Source: Cymodocea nodosa (taxonomy: Eukaryota > Streptophyta > Magnoliopsida > Alismatales > Cymodoceaceae). Taken from it: a stretch of DNA of 64,000 nucleotides. Each line of letters opens with the position of its first letter. The first letter of the stretch is position 1. A program made the position numbers and the translations under genes. The notes under the pieces are model-generated. The model saw nothing but the letters and a program-made list of their open reading frames with translations, made no database searches and was not told the DNA's origin. The DNA lies in assembly GCA_036874045.1 (NCBI GenBank), contig CM072342.1, positions 9,139,501 to 9,203,500 on the forward strand. Reading direction: 5' to 3'. This document shows positions 1 through 12,229 of the stretch, one piece after another.

Positions 1-751
1 ATGATACAAGGATTCGAGGAACTCTTATGAGTACTTCTTTAAAGTTAGATATTAATGACATAGGAAAATTAATAGATCAAAGAAAACACAGAAGTATGAT
101 TGGTTCTTTACTTTATTTGATAGCTAGTAGACCTGATATTATATTTGCTATATGTGCTTGTGCTAAATTTAAATCTAATCCTAAAGAATCACACTCAATT
201 GTTATTAAAAGAATATTTAGATATATACAAGGAACTAAAAATTTTGGACTATATTATTCTAAGGATAGTTCAATAGATCTTATAGGATATACTAATGTTG
301 ATTACGTAGGATCTAAATTTGATAGAAAGAGTACTAGTGACACATGTCAATATTGGGAAATAATTTGGTGTCATGGTTTAGTAAAAAGCAAAACTGTGTA
401 GCACTTTCAACCACTAATGCTTAATATGTTATTGTTGCATTGTGTTGCACTTAGATTCTGTGGATAAGGCAAACTTTAGAAGATTTTGGATTATCTTATG
501 GTACAACTGAGATTTATTATGATAGTAGTTTTGCAATAAATCTTTCCAAAAATCCTATATTACATTCCAAAGCAAAGCATATAGAGGTTAGACATCATTT
601 TCTAAGGGATAACATAATTACATGTAAAATTAAATTAGGATTTGTGTCTAGTAAAAATCAATTAGCTTATATATTTACAAAACCTTTAGATGAAAATACA
701 TTCTGCAACATAAGATTAAATTTAGGTATTTGTAGGTTATGTGATATGTAA
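1..751 (+). pseudogene. Copia reverse transcriptase C-terminus and RNase H, decayed
   Basis: This is the 3' end of a Ty1/Copia pol gene entering from the left edge of the window. The reading frame shows the RT thumb and RNase H connection motif SLLYLIASRPDI, then the RNase H core and the typical Copia C-terminus close to LGICRLCDM before the stop at 749-751. It aligns by eye along its whole length with 27840-28594, so both belong to the same Sirevirus family. The frame is broken near 350 by a small deletion and by stops after 401 (for example TAA in the segment before the IVALCCT equivalent). The RNase H motif reads YYDSSFAI where the other copy has YCDSSSAI. It cannot encode an active enzyme. 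Confidence 0.9.
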
Positions 752-2352
752 AATGCTTAAACTCCGCAAAAGATAAATATTGTTGATGATGTTGTTACCT
801 CATAGATATTATATACTTATCATAAATATCTAAGTAATATCTAAACTACTACATAAGATACTATGTATTTACGATAAAATTATTGTAGTATCTTATTGAT
901 TTTAGTTATTTTTCCAAGTTTAATGGTTTTTTAAAATTTTAAGTGGAAATGTCAATGAAAAACATTAAATTCCTTTGAAATCTTAGAATTTTGATTAAGT
1001 GTTTTCTTTGGATTAATGAAAGTGCATATGATTAAGAATGAGTTTGACTTGATTGATTAAACTTGTAGAATAATTTATATGTAAATCATATTAAACCACT
1101 AATCAAAAGTATAAGCTTATTGAAATTGATTCATATTTTTAGTAAAATCATAGATGTAAAAATTGTATGAGATTTGTGTTTTATTGCATCTATATTAATG
1201 AAATACTTATATACTGTGCTTAAAATAAAAAGTACTTACAAAGTGAAAATCTTTGAGAGTTTATTGATCAGTTTGATCACAAGTCTCTTGTACTTGAGTA
1301 GATAGGTATGTAAGGATTGTTGTCTTAAAAAAGGATTCTTTAAATCTAGCAACCTAAGGTCCTGATTAGACCTAGGATTATTGACTAAAAGCTCATTACA
1401 CAGGTACATTAGAAAGCTCTTATATGATTCAAGCTTTTCAAATTAACTTTTAAAGAAAATTATCAATATTTATTGTTTTGAAAAGATAAAAGTTGTTTCA
1501 TTAAATACAAATATCTTTGAATTGAATATAGTTTCTACCAATATGATTACTGATTTGTTGAATTAAAATTAGTACTTTTGAAAATGTTTATTTGAGATAT
1601 ATTCCTTTATTCTCCTTATGTTATTCATATTAAGTTTAAAGTTATGTTTTGATTCATATACAGTTGGAGTTGATTCTGGAAATCATTCTTGATGAATTCA
1701 GGATAATAGAAAATGGTATATATTAAAAAGAAAAATTTAAAGTATAGTTATAATTAACATCTATTTTTATACAAGTATATTTTGTATGTTATTGAATATA
1801 TTTGAAGTATATTTGTAGGGGGAGGAATTACAATGTCAAAAACAGATTAACATCATTCAGAATATAAATCTTAGTTAATCTGAGTTTAGTCCTCTTAAGA
1901 TCTTGATGAAATAATTTAATATACAAACAAACTATTTTAGGTTCATAAAAAGAATATTAAAATAGTTTACAATGTTCTCAAGATAATGTTTATATAAGTT
2001 ACTTATAGCTAGTATGTTGTTTTCGAAAGCTTTCAGTTGAAAACATCCAAAACTTGTTTTTTTTGTCAAATATACTAATTAGACGTTATGTTATGTAAGG
2101 TAATATGTAAAACTGCCTCTAGACAGTGTTTTACTCGTTAGGTTAGGTAACTCAATGAGTTATGTTTAAATTTTTCGAGTACCTCGATTGAATAAACTTT
2201 ATTCAATATTCATTTAAAACTCAAACCCGACTAATAGACTCATTAAGTTATTCTATTGAAACCCTATTTAAACACTTATTACACAAGAACTTAGGTTATC
2301 TTGTAAGCATCTTTTTGAAAATCTTTCCCGCTTGTTCCTGTAACCACCTGCG
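752..2352 (+). other. Sirevirus post-pol noncoding spacer
   Basis: No gene is visible. The stretch matches 28595-30181 in order: a conserved block at about 1300-1440 (CCTAAGGTCCTGATTAGACC and flanks), a polypurine motif GTAGGGGGAGGAA at about 1817, and a segment with ACTCAATGAGTTA palindromic half-sites near 2150. The same 130-base conserved block recurs at 4250-4390 (reverse), 14410-14590 and 29110-29290. Confidence 0.8.
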
Positions 2353-3170
2353 ATGATGTTTTCAAAGTTCTACAAAGGGTGTAGCAGAGGAAAAGGAAAG
2401 GCAAAGAAATAGATGAAGATGAAGTTCTACATGTGTGGTTTAAGAAAATTTTTCAAGTTGACAAAAGGTTAGCTCAAATCTATAGTGACTATTTCTTTCC
2501 TGAAGAAATATTTAATGAAGTTAGACAAGAGCTTCAAAATACAGTTGATAGTATAAAGTACATGGGTATTAGAAGTAAATTAGATAGAGAGTATCACATG
2601 AAATGTGCGGAAATAGCATTTTTGAAACAATATGCTCAATACCTAGAAAAAGGAGTAGGTTCATCAAATAGAATTCCTCAAATACCTATAAATGGAACTC
2701 GACTATAGTCATTTGAGGAAGAACATGAATCTACAATACCTACACTTTTATTTTCAAAGGAAAAATAAACAAATATTGTTGTAGATTAGAGAAAAGTTGA
2801 TAGTCTCTGAAAGGTAATAGCTATAGAAAGTGCCTTTGAAGAATTGAAACAGAAAACTTTTATGGAACAGATTCAAAAGAAAATTGCAATAATAGAAGAA
2901 TAGCTAACTTGCTATAAGAGAAAAAGAGTAAGAAAAATGAAGCAAAAAGAAATTGTTTCTGAGGAAACAAATTTGGTTGAAAAAGAAAAATCAAATGAGG
3001 ATTTACTTCCAAAGGGCAATGTATATCTTGACATTATGCCTTTCATTGCATTTAACAAGCTCATCAGTTCAGAACACACTGAAACTAATGATGATAATGA
3101 AACTTTATTATTTTTTTCTAGAAAACTTGAAAAGAAATCAAAGCATTAAATTAGTTCAAGTTTTTCTAGA
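2353..3170 (+). pseudogene. Additional (post-pol) ORF of Sirevirus family 2, 5' part
   Basis: The frame starts with MMFSKFYKG followed by RGKGK, then moves by one frame near 2410, where a stretch is missing compared with 30182-30300. It continues as a 91-residue segment (2433-2708) containing FPEEIFNEVRQELQ and MGIRSKLDREY, and a 70-residue segment (2937-3149) containing ISSEHTETNDDNE. These align with residues about 30-270 of the family-2 ORF at 30182-32479. Stops occur at 2706 and in 2760-2900. Sequence of this ORF ends near 3170, where the left arm of the large inverted repeat begins. The C-terminal domain is absent. Confidence 0.8.
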
Positions 3171-3676
3171 AAATAAATGGTCTGTGGAGTTAAAGATAAC
3201 TCAACGGACTTACTTCATTGATTTAACTATAAAACACGTGCAATAAAGAAATAACTAGTTCAGATATTTCAGATACTTACAAACCTTAACTATCCGATGC
3301 TTAGATGCATTTTGGATAGTTACCAAATAACTTACCGAAAATTCACTTAAGCCATGCATTATGGTTTCAATACGTATACTTTAGGAAATAATAAAATATT
3401 CTTTAAGCATTTAAAACATAACTATCTGGTATATGTAGTATAACTCTCCAAAATAATAGAAAATTTGGATACTTAAGAATTAAAATCTTGCAACTTACCG
3501 ACAGTTTTGAAATATACTTAATTAATGTTAATTCCTTAAAATGCAAATTCTTTCATTAAAGCATATAACAGTACAATTATAACATAATGGCTTAATTCTT
3601 ATATGATAAGCTAAATATTTTACAATTAACCATCATTTAACTGTTAATATTATGCACTTTTTCATTCTAAACACTT

Positions 3677-3696
3677 CCCCCATACTTAAATTTTGC
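3677..3696 (-). other. Ty3-type polypurine tract, left copy
   Basis: On the minus strand the sequence reads AAATTTAAGTATGGGGGAAG immediately before TGTTTAGAATG. This form, a T-rich lead then TATGGGGGAAG and TG, is typical of the 3' LTR boundary in Athila/Tat-like Ty3 elements. The right-arm equivalent is at 15111-15130. The LTR-like sequence beyond it (3172-3676) is truncated. Confidence 0.5.
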
Positions 3697-5447
3697 TAGT
3701 CCCTTAGCAAACTAAGATCTAACTAGTTGGTCTTTCTAAAGTGCTAGAATTAATTCTTCATTTTGTTCTTCTTCAGAATACATAAATTAGATTACTATAT
3801 AGATATTCTGTATTTTTTAGTAATCTATTTTGACTTTGTTTTCTCCTCTTCAACCTACAAATATATTTAGAACATATGTAAATTACATACAAAATATATT
3901 AGCATCACATAGGTGTTAATTATATTATCATTTTTTTCTTCTTTTTAACATCTGTTATCTTGAATTTTTCAATATGATTTCTAAAATAAATTTCAACTAC
4001 ATACGAATCAAAACACAATCTAACTCAATATAATTAAAACAAGTAGAATAATGAATTGTATCTCAAATAAAAAAATTCAAAAGTCTATTCTAGATTCATA
4101 CTTCAGCAATCTAAGATAATAGAAAATATACTTGATTCAAAAGATAACTGTATTTCACAAAACACTTTTATCTTTTCAGAATATTATATGCATATTTGTA
4201 CTTTAAAAGTTAATTTAAAAAGCTTGAAACATACAAGAGCTTTCTAGTGTACCCATGTATCGAGCTTTCAGTCAACAATCCCAGATCTGATCAAGATCTT
4301 AGGTTGCCAGATTTAAAGTGTCCTTTTTTAGGTTAACATTCTTTACATACTTATCTGCTCAAGTACAAAAGGCTTGTGATCAAATAAGTCAATAAACTCT
4401 CAAAGTTTTCTTTTTTTTTTTCAACACAATATATATACATATTTCATTAATACAGATGCAATAAAACACAAATCTCATATAGTCCTACTTCCATAATTTA
4501 TTGAAAACATGAATCCATATCAATAAGCTCATACTTTTTTTGTAGTTTAATAAGATTTACACATAAATCATTCTACAAGTTTAATCAATCAAACTAAATG
4601 CATCCTCGATCATATGTATTTCATTTAGTCCAAAAATCAACATTTCAACTTTTTTAGGATTTCAGATAATTTACTAAAGTTCAGTTAAGCATTTTGGTTT
4701 CTTTTTAAAATCGTGAAACTGTTAAACTCATAAAATTCAGCAAAAACATAAGATACTATATCTAGATTTGTATTAATAGTAAAATTCTGTAGTATCTTAT
4801 ATAAGATTATAAATATAACATTCAAGTAGTTACAGTTCTTAAAAATTTGATAGTCTCAATTATCGGATAGTTACAGTAAATCCATAAAAAATTTTCAATT
4901 TCTATAGAATTTTTGCAGTACCATTCTAATTCCTCTAATTAACAAAATTACTTGGTTGTTAATTTAATTACCTCCCTCCCATAGCTATATTTTGCATTGT
5001 CCTCAATGTAAAAGATTTTATAGTAAATACAATAATTGTTAGTAGGCAAGAATATTGTTTCATTGATTTAACACCTAACTCAACGAACTAAGTTCATTGA
5101 GTTAATGAATAACTTCATGAACTGAGTTTAAATGTAAATTCAGGATAAGTAATCAATTATATACCTTGTTCTTTTGTATCTCCTTCAATATCTTCTGATT
5201 TTTGATTCTGAAAAACTTTTCATTCACAAATAAAAGCAGAATATATAACAAAATAACATTTAACAACAAAACATAAATTGTTAAAATAGTATCTTGTGTG
5301 GAACCCAAGCTCCTATGCCTTTGGTGGCTCACAAGCAAGCTAGTTGGTTTCCCAGAACAGATACCAATAAACTGGATTGATATTTTGTTTTGTTTTTTTT
5401 TTTTCTAAAAATAAATGCATAATACACACAACATTAAAAGCACAGAA
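3697..5447 (-). other. Noncoding tail of the gag/F-box element, left copy
   Basis: No gene is visible. The stretch mirrors 13376-15110. It contains the 130-base block shared with Sirevirus post-pol spacers (4250-4390, reverse orientation) and T- and A-rich runs. The 61-residue ORF at 5153-5338 is not conserved in the right arm and is not called. Confidence 0.6.
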
Positions 5448-6592
5448 TCATAATTTAAGAACATGATTGAAAGTAGTAACAAATGGAATAAACGTGTCGG
5501 TCCAAGCAAACTTTTTAAGCATAATTCTTCTTATTATTAATTCTATTTTAATGCAGTCCGCTTTCCTTTTTAATTTGTAAACTTGTAGTATGTTATCAAT
5601 ACTAAATATAAGTGTATTTCCATTAATAAATTGAAATGCAGAAAGGGATCCACTTCTGTTCCATGATAATGTAGTTGTTTTTATTTCTACATCTATTTCA
5701 ATATATTCCTCTTCCCATTTCCATTCATTTAGGTCTTTCATAATCCATATTTGAAATTTCATTAATTCATCCCACCATCTTATTAGACATAAAGTAGGAT
5801 CATCATATTCATTATACCACATTCCTAATTGAATTTTATCATATTCTGAAGACGGTGGTTTAGTTATATCACTCGGTATAGGTAATATTTCTATAAAGTC
5901 ATCATCCTAGCTATCTATGCTTACTATGCATAAATCAAATCTAAATGCAACTGATTATTTATGACTAGATATATATATCCATCATGTATGACATGTATGT
6001 TGTTAATTAATGCTTTCTGTCCTAGATATATCATAGTATTTTCAATCTAAGATCTATTCAAAAAATTATACAAACTTAAACATAAATCTTCATCCAAATT
6101 TCCAGTTGGTCTCTAGTAATACAATTTTTCAAGAATGGTCAAATTTTTATTAGAAAATGTTAAAGCTAACCCACAATTTTTAGTTAGTACTTCAAATCTA
6201 TTAGGCCTTCCTATATTCCATTCTTCTCTAGTGATAGGATTTCTAATCAAAATATCGGGTAACAGAATTGCATACATTGGTTTGGTTCTGTAAATAATTG
6301 ATCCTTCGTTTATCTCCATAATATGATCTATTCCTTTTAATGTATTGGGTGGAATTCTAACATTTTCTTCCATATTCAGATATTTATAGCTAATTGAACT
6401 ATGATTAAATGACTTCCATAAAAATCCATCTTTAATCTTAGTCATTTTTGCAACTTGTAGTCCATGAAAATATTTTTATCTAACACAGTCTTTAATTTCT
6501 TTTGATACACAACACAATCTGCATAGATCTTTAGCTGATAGGTTACTTAGTACTTCCCTTAGTGCATTCAGTGGTAATTTCATCAATTCCAT
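5448..6592 (-). pseudogene. Captured F-box/F-box-associated (FBA) gene, left copy
   Basis: The frame starts at the ATG at 6590-6592 with a short F-box (MELMKLPL, then LREVLSNLSAKDLCRLCC). F-box proteins bind SKP1 and give substrate choice to SCF ubiquitin ligases. A middle segment (6113-6445) contains LLPDILIRNPITREEWNIG. The C-terminal segment (5448-5822) contains IWIMKDLNEWKWEEEYIEI, NGNTLIF and FIPFV near its end, which is the layout of plant FBA domains. The reconstructed length of about 380 codons is usual for plant F-box/FBA proteins. Stops interrupt it near 6480, 6115 and 5900. It lies about 220 bases downstream of the Ty3-like gag on the same strand and has a matching copy at 12230-13375, so it travels with the element. 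Confidence 0.8.
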
Positions 6593-6817
6593 CTGTTGTG
6601 ATTCTGTATAACATAAACAAAAATTTAACAAAGATAAAATTAACATAGCTACTTACTTACCCTCGTGGAGTTAGGTCATAACTCAATGGACTAAGTTCGT
6701 TAAGTTAAGTAATAACTCTACGTTATTACTAACTATAATTAAACTTTTATATATCTTTTTTTTTTATATTTTTTTTATACTTACTATATTATACATAGTT
6801 GCTTCAGTTATATTACT

Positions 6818-8110
6818 TCATTCAGCTTCCCTCCTATAAGAGGTATCAATTTCATTAACAGCTCTATTGATAGGGTTAGGTATTGCTTACATTGACAATC
6901 CTCTAGTAGGTCTAACTTCTATTGATTCCTTTTGTCTAGGGGGTATATTTCTATTCATATTTTGATTTTGAATGGCAACATTTCCAAATACAAGATCTAG
7001 ACCTACATAATTTCTGTTTAATTGTTGAATTATCTTTTCTAACTTCTCTATTCTAGATCCTTATTCAATTAATGCTTCATAACTTATATTTTTGTCATTT
7101 ATATTTTCTCCTCCTTGGAAATTGTAATTTCTCCATGATAGGTTCAGGTGATTTCTTTAATTAGGGTTATAAGAATTTCCAAAGTTATCTTTCTGGTTTC
7201 TAACATAAATAATATCTAAGTCATTAATGTTTGCATTTTTTTCTGCTAGTTTTTGATTTAATGACAACTCTTCTATTTTCTTTGTTAATTCAGTTAATTT
7301 AACTTCAAGCATAGTGCTTGAATCTATTTCATGCATTCCCCTTGGCAATATTCTTTTATCTATAATAGCTTTAGCCGAGTTTTCCCATTATGCAGTTCTT
7401 TTTGCAAAGTTTTCTAAATATGCCTATGCTTCTTCACTACATAGTTTTAAAAATCCATTCTAACAAGTAGATTCTAATAAATATTTCATTGAAACATCTA
7501 TGCTTTCATAAATTATACCTATTAATTGTGCTTTACTCATTGCATGATGTGGACATTGAGTTAGTAAATCTTTAAATTTTTCAAAATATTTCGAGAATGA
7601 TTCTCCCTGTTTTTGGCTACACATTAATATTTCCTTTTTCTTTTTAATTGTTTGATGAGTTGGATAATATTTTTCCAAAAAAATAAAGTAAAATTCAGTC
7701 CATGCAGAAATTGAATCAGGCAATAGAGTATATAACCATCTCTTAGCTATGTCTTTTAAAGCAAAAGGGATATATCTAAGTTTAATAGCATCAATACTCA
7801 TGTTCGACATTTTCATCATTTGACAAACTTTATTAAATTCTCTAAGGAAATAATAGACATCTTCTCTTTCTAATCCATGAAAGTGTGGCCATTGACTAAT
7901 ATAATTAGATTTTAGTTCAAACCTATCTCCCTCAAAGTTTGGCAATCGAATACATGAAGGTTCATCAACTAATTCAGGATAGAAAATTTCCCCTAATGGT
8001 TTTTCTAATAGAGCAGCCATATCTTCATTCTCTTTTAAAGAAATGTTAGCTACACCCCTAAGGATTTCGTTTAAGTCCAATTCAGAATATATTTCAGTAT
8101 GCCTCTATGT
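6818..8110 (-). pseudogene. Ty3-like gag (Retrotrans_gag type), left copy
   Basis: The capsid-like region reads from about 8110 (7460-8080 is open) and contains LKDIAKRWLYTL, FLEKYYPTHQT and FEKFKDLLTQCPHH. These are the signature blocks of the Retrotrans_gag family in Athila/Tat-type Ty3 elements (SLKDKAKxWL, FLxKFFP, ERFKDLLRxCPHH). No ATG precedes the open frame; the first possible codon is TTG at 8078-8080, so the true start is unclear. Stops follow at 7457 (Gln in the right copy), at a Trp codon, and at one Gln position shared with the right copy. A second segment (7157-7348) has a short coiled coil. No protease or polymerase follows; the F-box gene does. Confidence 0.82.
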
Positions 8111-8350
8111 TGAATAATCCTGTATAGGTGTTCTTACTAATCATTTAGTACTAGGAGAATGAATCCATGTGCTCATAAACTCTTAACATAAAGTAAAATA
8201 GCAGAAGATTAATTACATACCAATCTGGTACTTTGTTTTCAATAAATAGTTGTTGACAGATGAAGTTAAATCAATTGCTTCTCCTTCCAGTTCTCCAATG
8301 AATTTTCTTTTCTTTCAAAAGTACTGGTAACTTGTAAATAACATTATGTT

Positions 8351-9049
8351 TTATATTTATAATGCACGTCCATAAAGCAAATGAATCTCATTGCAAGAAC
8401 GTGTCTTGTAATGTGTAGTATGGTTCCTATTTTTATGGATACGTGTTCCACTTCTAATTTCAAATTTTAATAACTACTGAACCCACGAAATTCTGTTCGT
8501 GGCTAAAAGAATAACCGTTCAGCTTAATCCATGAACTAACCTCGTTGAGTTACAGTTAACTCAACAGACTAGTTTCGGTGAGTTAACACTTAGCAAATTT
8601 CTAAAACTTACTCCCCGTATTAACTTCTATTTATTTTTTTTTTCTCCTGCATTTTGTCAACTTAATTAAAGTTAAATACATGTCATTAATGTAGTGTTCT
8701 AATTAAAACTCATTTAAATCTGAACATTATATGCATATTTAACTTACAGTTCATTTCCTATTGTGTAGAATTTACATTTTACTTTTCAGCATGCATTTAA
8801 TCATTTCAAACATTAACCAATTATCATGCATTTAATCATGTCATTCATAAAATTTGTAAATCTTTTAAACAGTCTTGCACATTATTCAAATAGTTATATA
8901 ATATTCAATATAGTTCATCAATTATATCATTCATTCTCAAACATGAATGTAAAAACATCTGAAAAACATTCATTCATTTATATGAATAATTTACATATAC
9001 ATTCAGTGAGATATTTTTCAATACAAATATAAGTAGACGAACAATACAA
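8351..9049. other. Unique spacer at the centre of the inverted repeat, left part
   Basis: No gene is visible. There is one palindromic cluster at about 8530-8590 with CGTTGAGTTA facing TAACTCAAC, and a stretch of ATTCA-rich simple sequence to 9030. The 68-residue plus-strand ORF at 8826-9032 is low-complexity and has no relative in the window. Confidence 0.5.
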
Positions 9050-9986
9050 TTAGTCCTTTTTCCTATGTTCATTTACTTCCTTTTGGAGTTTTTCTAACTG
9101 TTACTCTAATTGATTTATCCTCTTTACAACTCCTGTAATACTTCTAGAAGGTTCAAATATCTCAGCAGCAACATAATTTCTGTATTCTTTCACTGAAATA
9201 GTTCTTGATCTTATCCTTTTGGATGCCTATTTCGAGAAATCAATACTATCCACCATCAATAGTGGAATTAGATCTCCATAAAATAATTTCTTCTTTGCAG
9301 ATTTTAACTTGGAGATAAATACTACAAACCAATTAATTTGAATTATATTCACAACTACATATGTGGCCTATTTGACAAAATGACTAAGTTCAATATCATA
9401 GCCTTGTCGTTGATAGACATTTTTAAACAAAATATTAGCTACCATGTGTGCTTTACCATTTAAGTGCTTCAATCTATTTAATAATGGCACACCAGGATTG
9501 ATAGCTAAATAGTCCTTTATTACTTGTTATGTCCACTCGATTGTAGTTGTGCTTTCCAGAATTTCTATTCCTTCATTTTTCAGTCCAAAAATATTGTAGA
9601 GAAGCTTTGGTGTTATCTGTACATCAGCTTGCTCCATGTTGAAAATTAGTCTACTTTCTTCTTCTCTTAAATTTGCATAGAAGTAGGGCACTGGATTCTC
9701 AAATATTGCATGCCCTCTCTATTGAGAAATAAATTACAGTAAACCCTAGAACTCAAATAAATCCTTAATTTCTTGCATACCGTCCTAATTTACTAGTCTA
9801 CTATAAATAATGTCATAACCCCTAATCTTTTGATATTTATTATATGCTTCCTAACTCCAAAAGTGTACTTCATTTACAATGGTAGCTTCAATCGGGTTAG
9901 GAATTTGAATTTGTTGCTCTAGAGGGGTTTGTTCTTGAATTTCCTCTTCCATGTGTTGAACTTGAATTGCCTGGGAATGTTTTGAA
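9050..9986 (-). pseudogene. Additional ORF, C-terminal domain, third divergent type
   Basis: On the minus strand the frame shows PYFYANLREEE, then ITPKLLYNIFGLKNEG, LKHLNGKAHMVANILF, IIQINWFVVFISKL and KKKLFYGDLIPLLM. The order and spacing match the C-terminal domain of the other additional ORFs (for example SCFYSNL, ITYxTPDLLYQVLGLKNEG-like, HIQVNWYDIFVSHIL, SKLFYGD), although the identity is much lower. It ends with a coiled coil (INQLEQQLEKLQKEVNEHR equivalent, one stop) and TAA at 9050-9052. At least four in-frame stops are present. The N-terminal half is missing because the plastid fragment joins at 9987. I compare the domain with the plant 'putative plant transposon protein' family (PF20167); that assignment rests on pattern only. 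Confidence 0.65.
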
Positions 9987-10044
9987 GATTTGAACTGGGG
10001 GTAAAGGATTTGCAGTCCCCGCCTTACCACTTGGCCATGTCGCC
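9987..10044 (-). pseudogene. trnC-GCA: Truncated plastid-type tRNA-Cys (GCA)
   Basis: The minus strand reads GGCGACATGGCCAAGTGGTA, continues to an anticodon loop ACTGCAAAT (anticodon GCA), and ends within the T arm at CCCCAGTTCAAATC. This is the chloroplast trnC sequence; no nuclear tRNA-Cys has this form. About 13 bases are missing: the 3' side of the T stem and the acceptor. It cannot fold as a full tRNA. It sits at the end of a plastid-like fragment extending to about 10533. Confidence 0.9.
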
Positions 10045-10533
10045 AAAACGATACAAATATAAATATCCTACATACTCTATCTATTCCTAATTTTGTAGGG
10101 GAAACCAATGAACCATTTGTATTTGATTTATATTTAGTTGGAATACCGTTGTACTTACTCCAAAAGAAATCTCTCTTTTTTTTTTTATTGGATCCGGTTG
10201 AGATCATTCTCTTCAACTAAACATATCTCAATTTATTTTTTATTTATATCTTATTTTTCATTTATACTTATACCTTATTATCTCCCGCTATATTCCAATT
10301 ATATATTTCATCATTATATAGATATAGAATAGAATATATATATTCGTTCAATAAATTTATCTAATATCTAATAAAGTAATAAAAAAAAACATAAAATAAG
10401 ATAAGAATAGAATAAAGATGGAATCCGGTTCGTAATTAGATATTCTTCTGATTTCATTCAGATCAGAAAGTAGAAAGAGATAGCGCGAAAAATGAGTACA
10501 TGAAAGAAAATAGAATATTTATGAGCATATATA
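10045..10533 (-). other. Nuclear insertion of plastid DNA (trnC upstream spacer)
   Basis: Directly upstream of the trnC fragment, the sequence has the look of the chloroplast rpoB-trnC spacer: AT-rich tracts, GGATCCGGTTGAGATC, GGAATCCGGTTCGTAATTAG and TTCATTCAGATCAGAAAG. It differs from the retrotransposon sequence on both sides and ends where homology to the inverted repeat starts (about 10534). I identify the tRNA with confidence; that the spacer is colinear with a chloroplast genome is inferred. A mitochondrial copy of plastid DNA is an alternative origin. Confidence 0.7.
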
Positions 10534-10779
10534 TATAATAGAATGTTATTTACACGTTACCAGCACTTTTAAAAGAAAGGAGAATGCGTTGGAGGAACTG
10601 GAAGGAGAAGCAGCTGATTCTATTTCATTCGACAACAAATATTTACTAAATGGAAAGCTTCAAACTAGTATGTAATTAATCTTCTGCTATTTATTTATGA
10701 GCACATGGACTCATTCTCGAAGCACTAAACGATTAGTAAGAACATCTACTTAGGAATTTTCATCATAGAGGAGTACTGA

Positions 10780-12036
10780 AAAATTTTCTGAACTGAACCT
10801 TAACGAAATTCTTTGGGGTGTAGCTAACCTTTCTTTAAAAGAGAATGTAGAAATGGCTGTTCCTGTAGAAAAATCATTTGGAGAAATTCTGTATCCTGAA
10901 TTAGTTGATGAACCTTCATGTATTCGATTGCCAAACTTTGAGGGAGATAGGTTTGAACTGAAATCTAATTATATTAGTCAATTGCCACATTTTTATAGAT
11001 TAGAAAGAGAGGATGCCTATTATTTCCTTAGAGAATTTAATGAAGTTTGTCAAATGATGAAAATGTCGAACATGAGTATAGATGCTATTAAACTTAGATA
11101 TATCCCTTTTTCTTTAAAAGACACAACTAAGAGATGGTTATATACTCTATCGCTTGATTCAATTTCTACATGGACTGAATTTTGCTCTATTTTTCTAGAA
11201 AAATATTATCCAACACATCAAACGATTAAAAAGAAGAAAGAAATCTTATTGTGTAGCCAAAAACAGGGTGAATCATTGAAAATATTTTGAAAGATTTAAA
11301 GATTTACTAACTCAATGTCCACATCATGCAATGAGTAAAGCACAATTAATAGGTATAATTTATGAAGGCATAGATGTTTCAACGAAATCTTTATTAGAAT
11401 CTACTTGTCAAAATGGATTTTTAAAGTTATGTAGTGAAGAAGCATGGGCATATTTAGAAAACTTTGCAAAAAGAATTGCATAGTGGGAAAACTCAACTGA
11501 AGCTATTGTAGATAAAAAAATATTGCCAAGAGGAATGCATGAAATAGATTCAAGTACTATGCTTGAGGTGAAATTAACTAAATTAACAAAGAAAATAGAA
11601 GAGTTATCATTAAATCAAAAGCTAGCAGAAAAGAATGCAAACATAAATGATTTAGATATTATTTATGCTAGAAACCAGAGATAACTTGGGAAATTCTTAT
11701 AATTCTAATTGGAGAAATCACCCGAATTTATCTTGGAGAAATAACAATTTCCAGGGAGAAGAAAATATAAATGAGAAGAACATAAGTTATGAAGCATTAA
11801 TTGAATAAGGATCTAGAATAGAGAAATTAGAAAAGATAATCCAACAATTAAACAATCGTCTAGATTTTGTATTTGGAAGTGCTACAATTCAAAATCAGAA
11901 TAGAAATATACCACTTAGACAGAAGGAACCAATGGAAGTTAGACCTACTAGAGGATTGCCAATACAAGCTATACCTAATCCTATCAATAGAACGGTTAAT
12001 GAAATTGATACCTTTTCTGAGAGGATAGCTGAATGA
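10780..12036 (+). pseudogene. Ty3-like gag (Retrotrans_gag type), right copy
   Basis: The open segment 10853-11290 contains LVDEPSCIRLPNFEGDRFEL, LKDTTKRWLYTL and FLEKYYPTHQT, the same blocks as the left copy. Two extra bases near 11278 shift the frame, after which FKDLLTQCPHHAMSK continues. A coiled-coil stretch (about 11560-11650) and a C-terminal region follow, with the terminal TGA at 12034-12036 matching the left copy. One stop (11481) is at the same Gln codon as in the left copy, so that damage predates the split of the two copies. No start codon is convincing. No CCHC knuckle, protease or RT is present between gag and the F-box gene. Confidence 0.82.
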
Positions 12037-12229
12037 AGTAGCATATCTGAAGCAACTATCTATATATATATATGTTTTTATTTATAGTTAATAGTATCGT
12101 AGAGTCAATCCTTAACTCAACAAACTTATTCCGTTGAGTTATGCCTTGATAACTCCACGAGGGTGTGCAATAGTTATGCTAATTTTTTGTCTCTGCTAAA
12201 TTTTTGTTTGTGTTATATAGAATCAACAA
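12037..12229 (+). other. gag to F-box intergenic region with palindromic half-sites
   Basis: It contains AACTCAACAAACTTATTCCG and CGTTGAGTTATGCC: inverted half-sites of the CGNNNAGTTA type. The left copy (6593-6817) has a matching arrangement. No gene is seen. Confidence 0.5.

Larger units (their letters stand above)
3172..8350 (-). repeat. Left arm of a large inverted repeat (about 5.2 kb)
   Basis: Read on the minus strand, 8350 down to 3172 matches 10534 up to 15971 on the plus strand: a leader, Ty3-like gag, F-box gene, spacer, polypurine motif and LTR-like tail. The matches cover coding and noncoding sequence with frequent single-base differences and small indels, so the arms are old or came from separate insertions. 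The arms are separated by about 2.2 kb. The left arm ends at the break with the family-2 ORF at 3170; the right arm's element continues past 15971. Confidence 0.85.

Noticed and set aside
5153-5338. Small minus-strand ORF next to the F-box gene
   Set aside because: Not conserved in the right arm, where a different, frameshifted ORF occupies 13482-13682.
9851-10216. 121-codon minus-strand ORF
   Set aside because: It crosses the plastid trnC fragment and the end of an additional ORF; the frame is open by chance across the joint.
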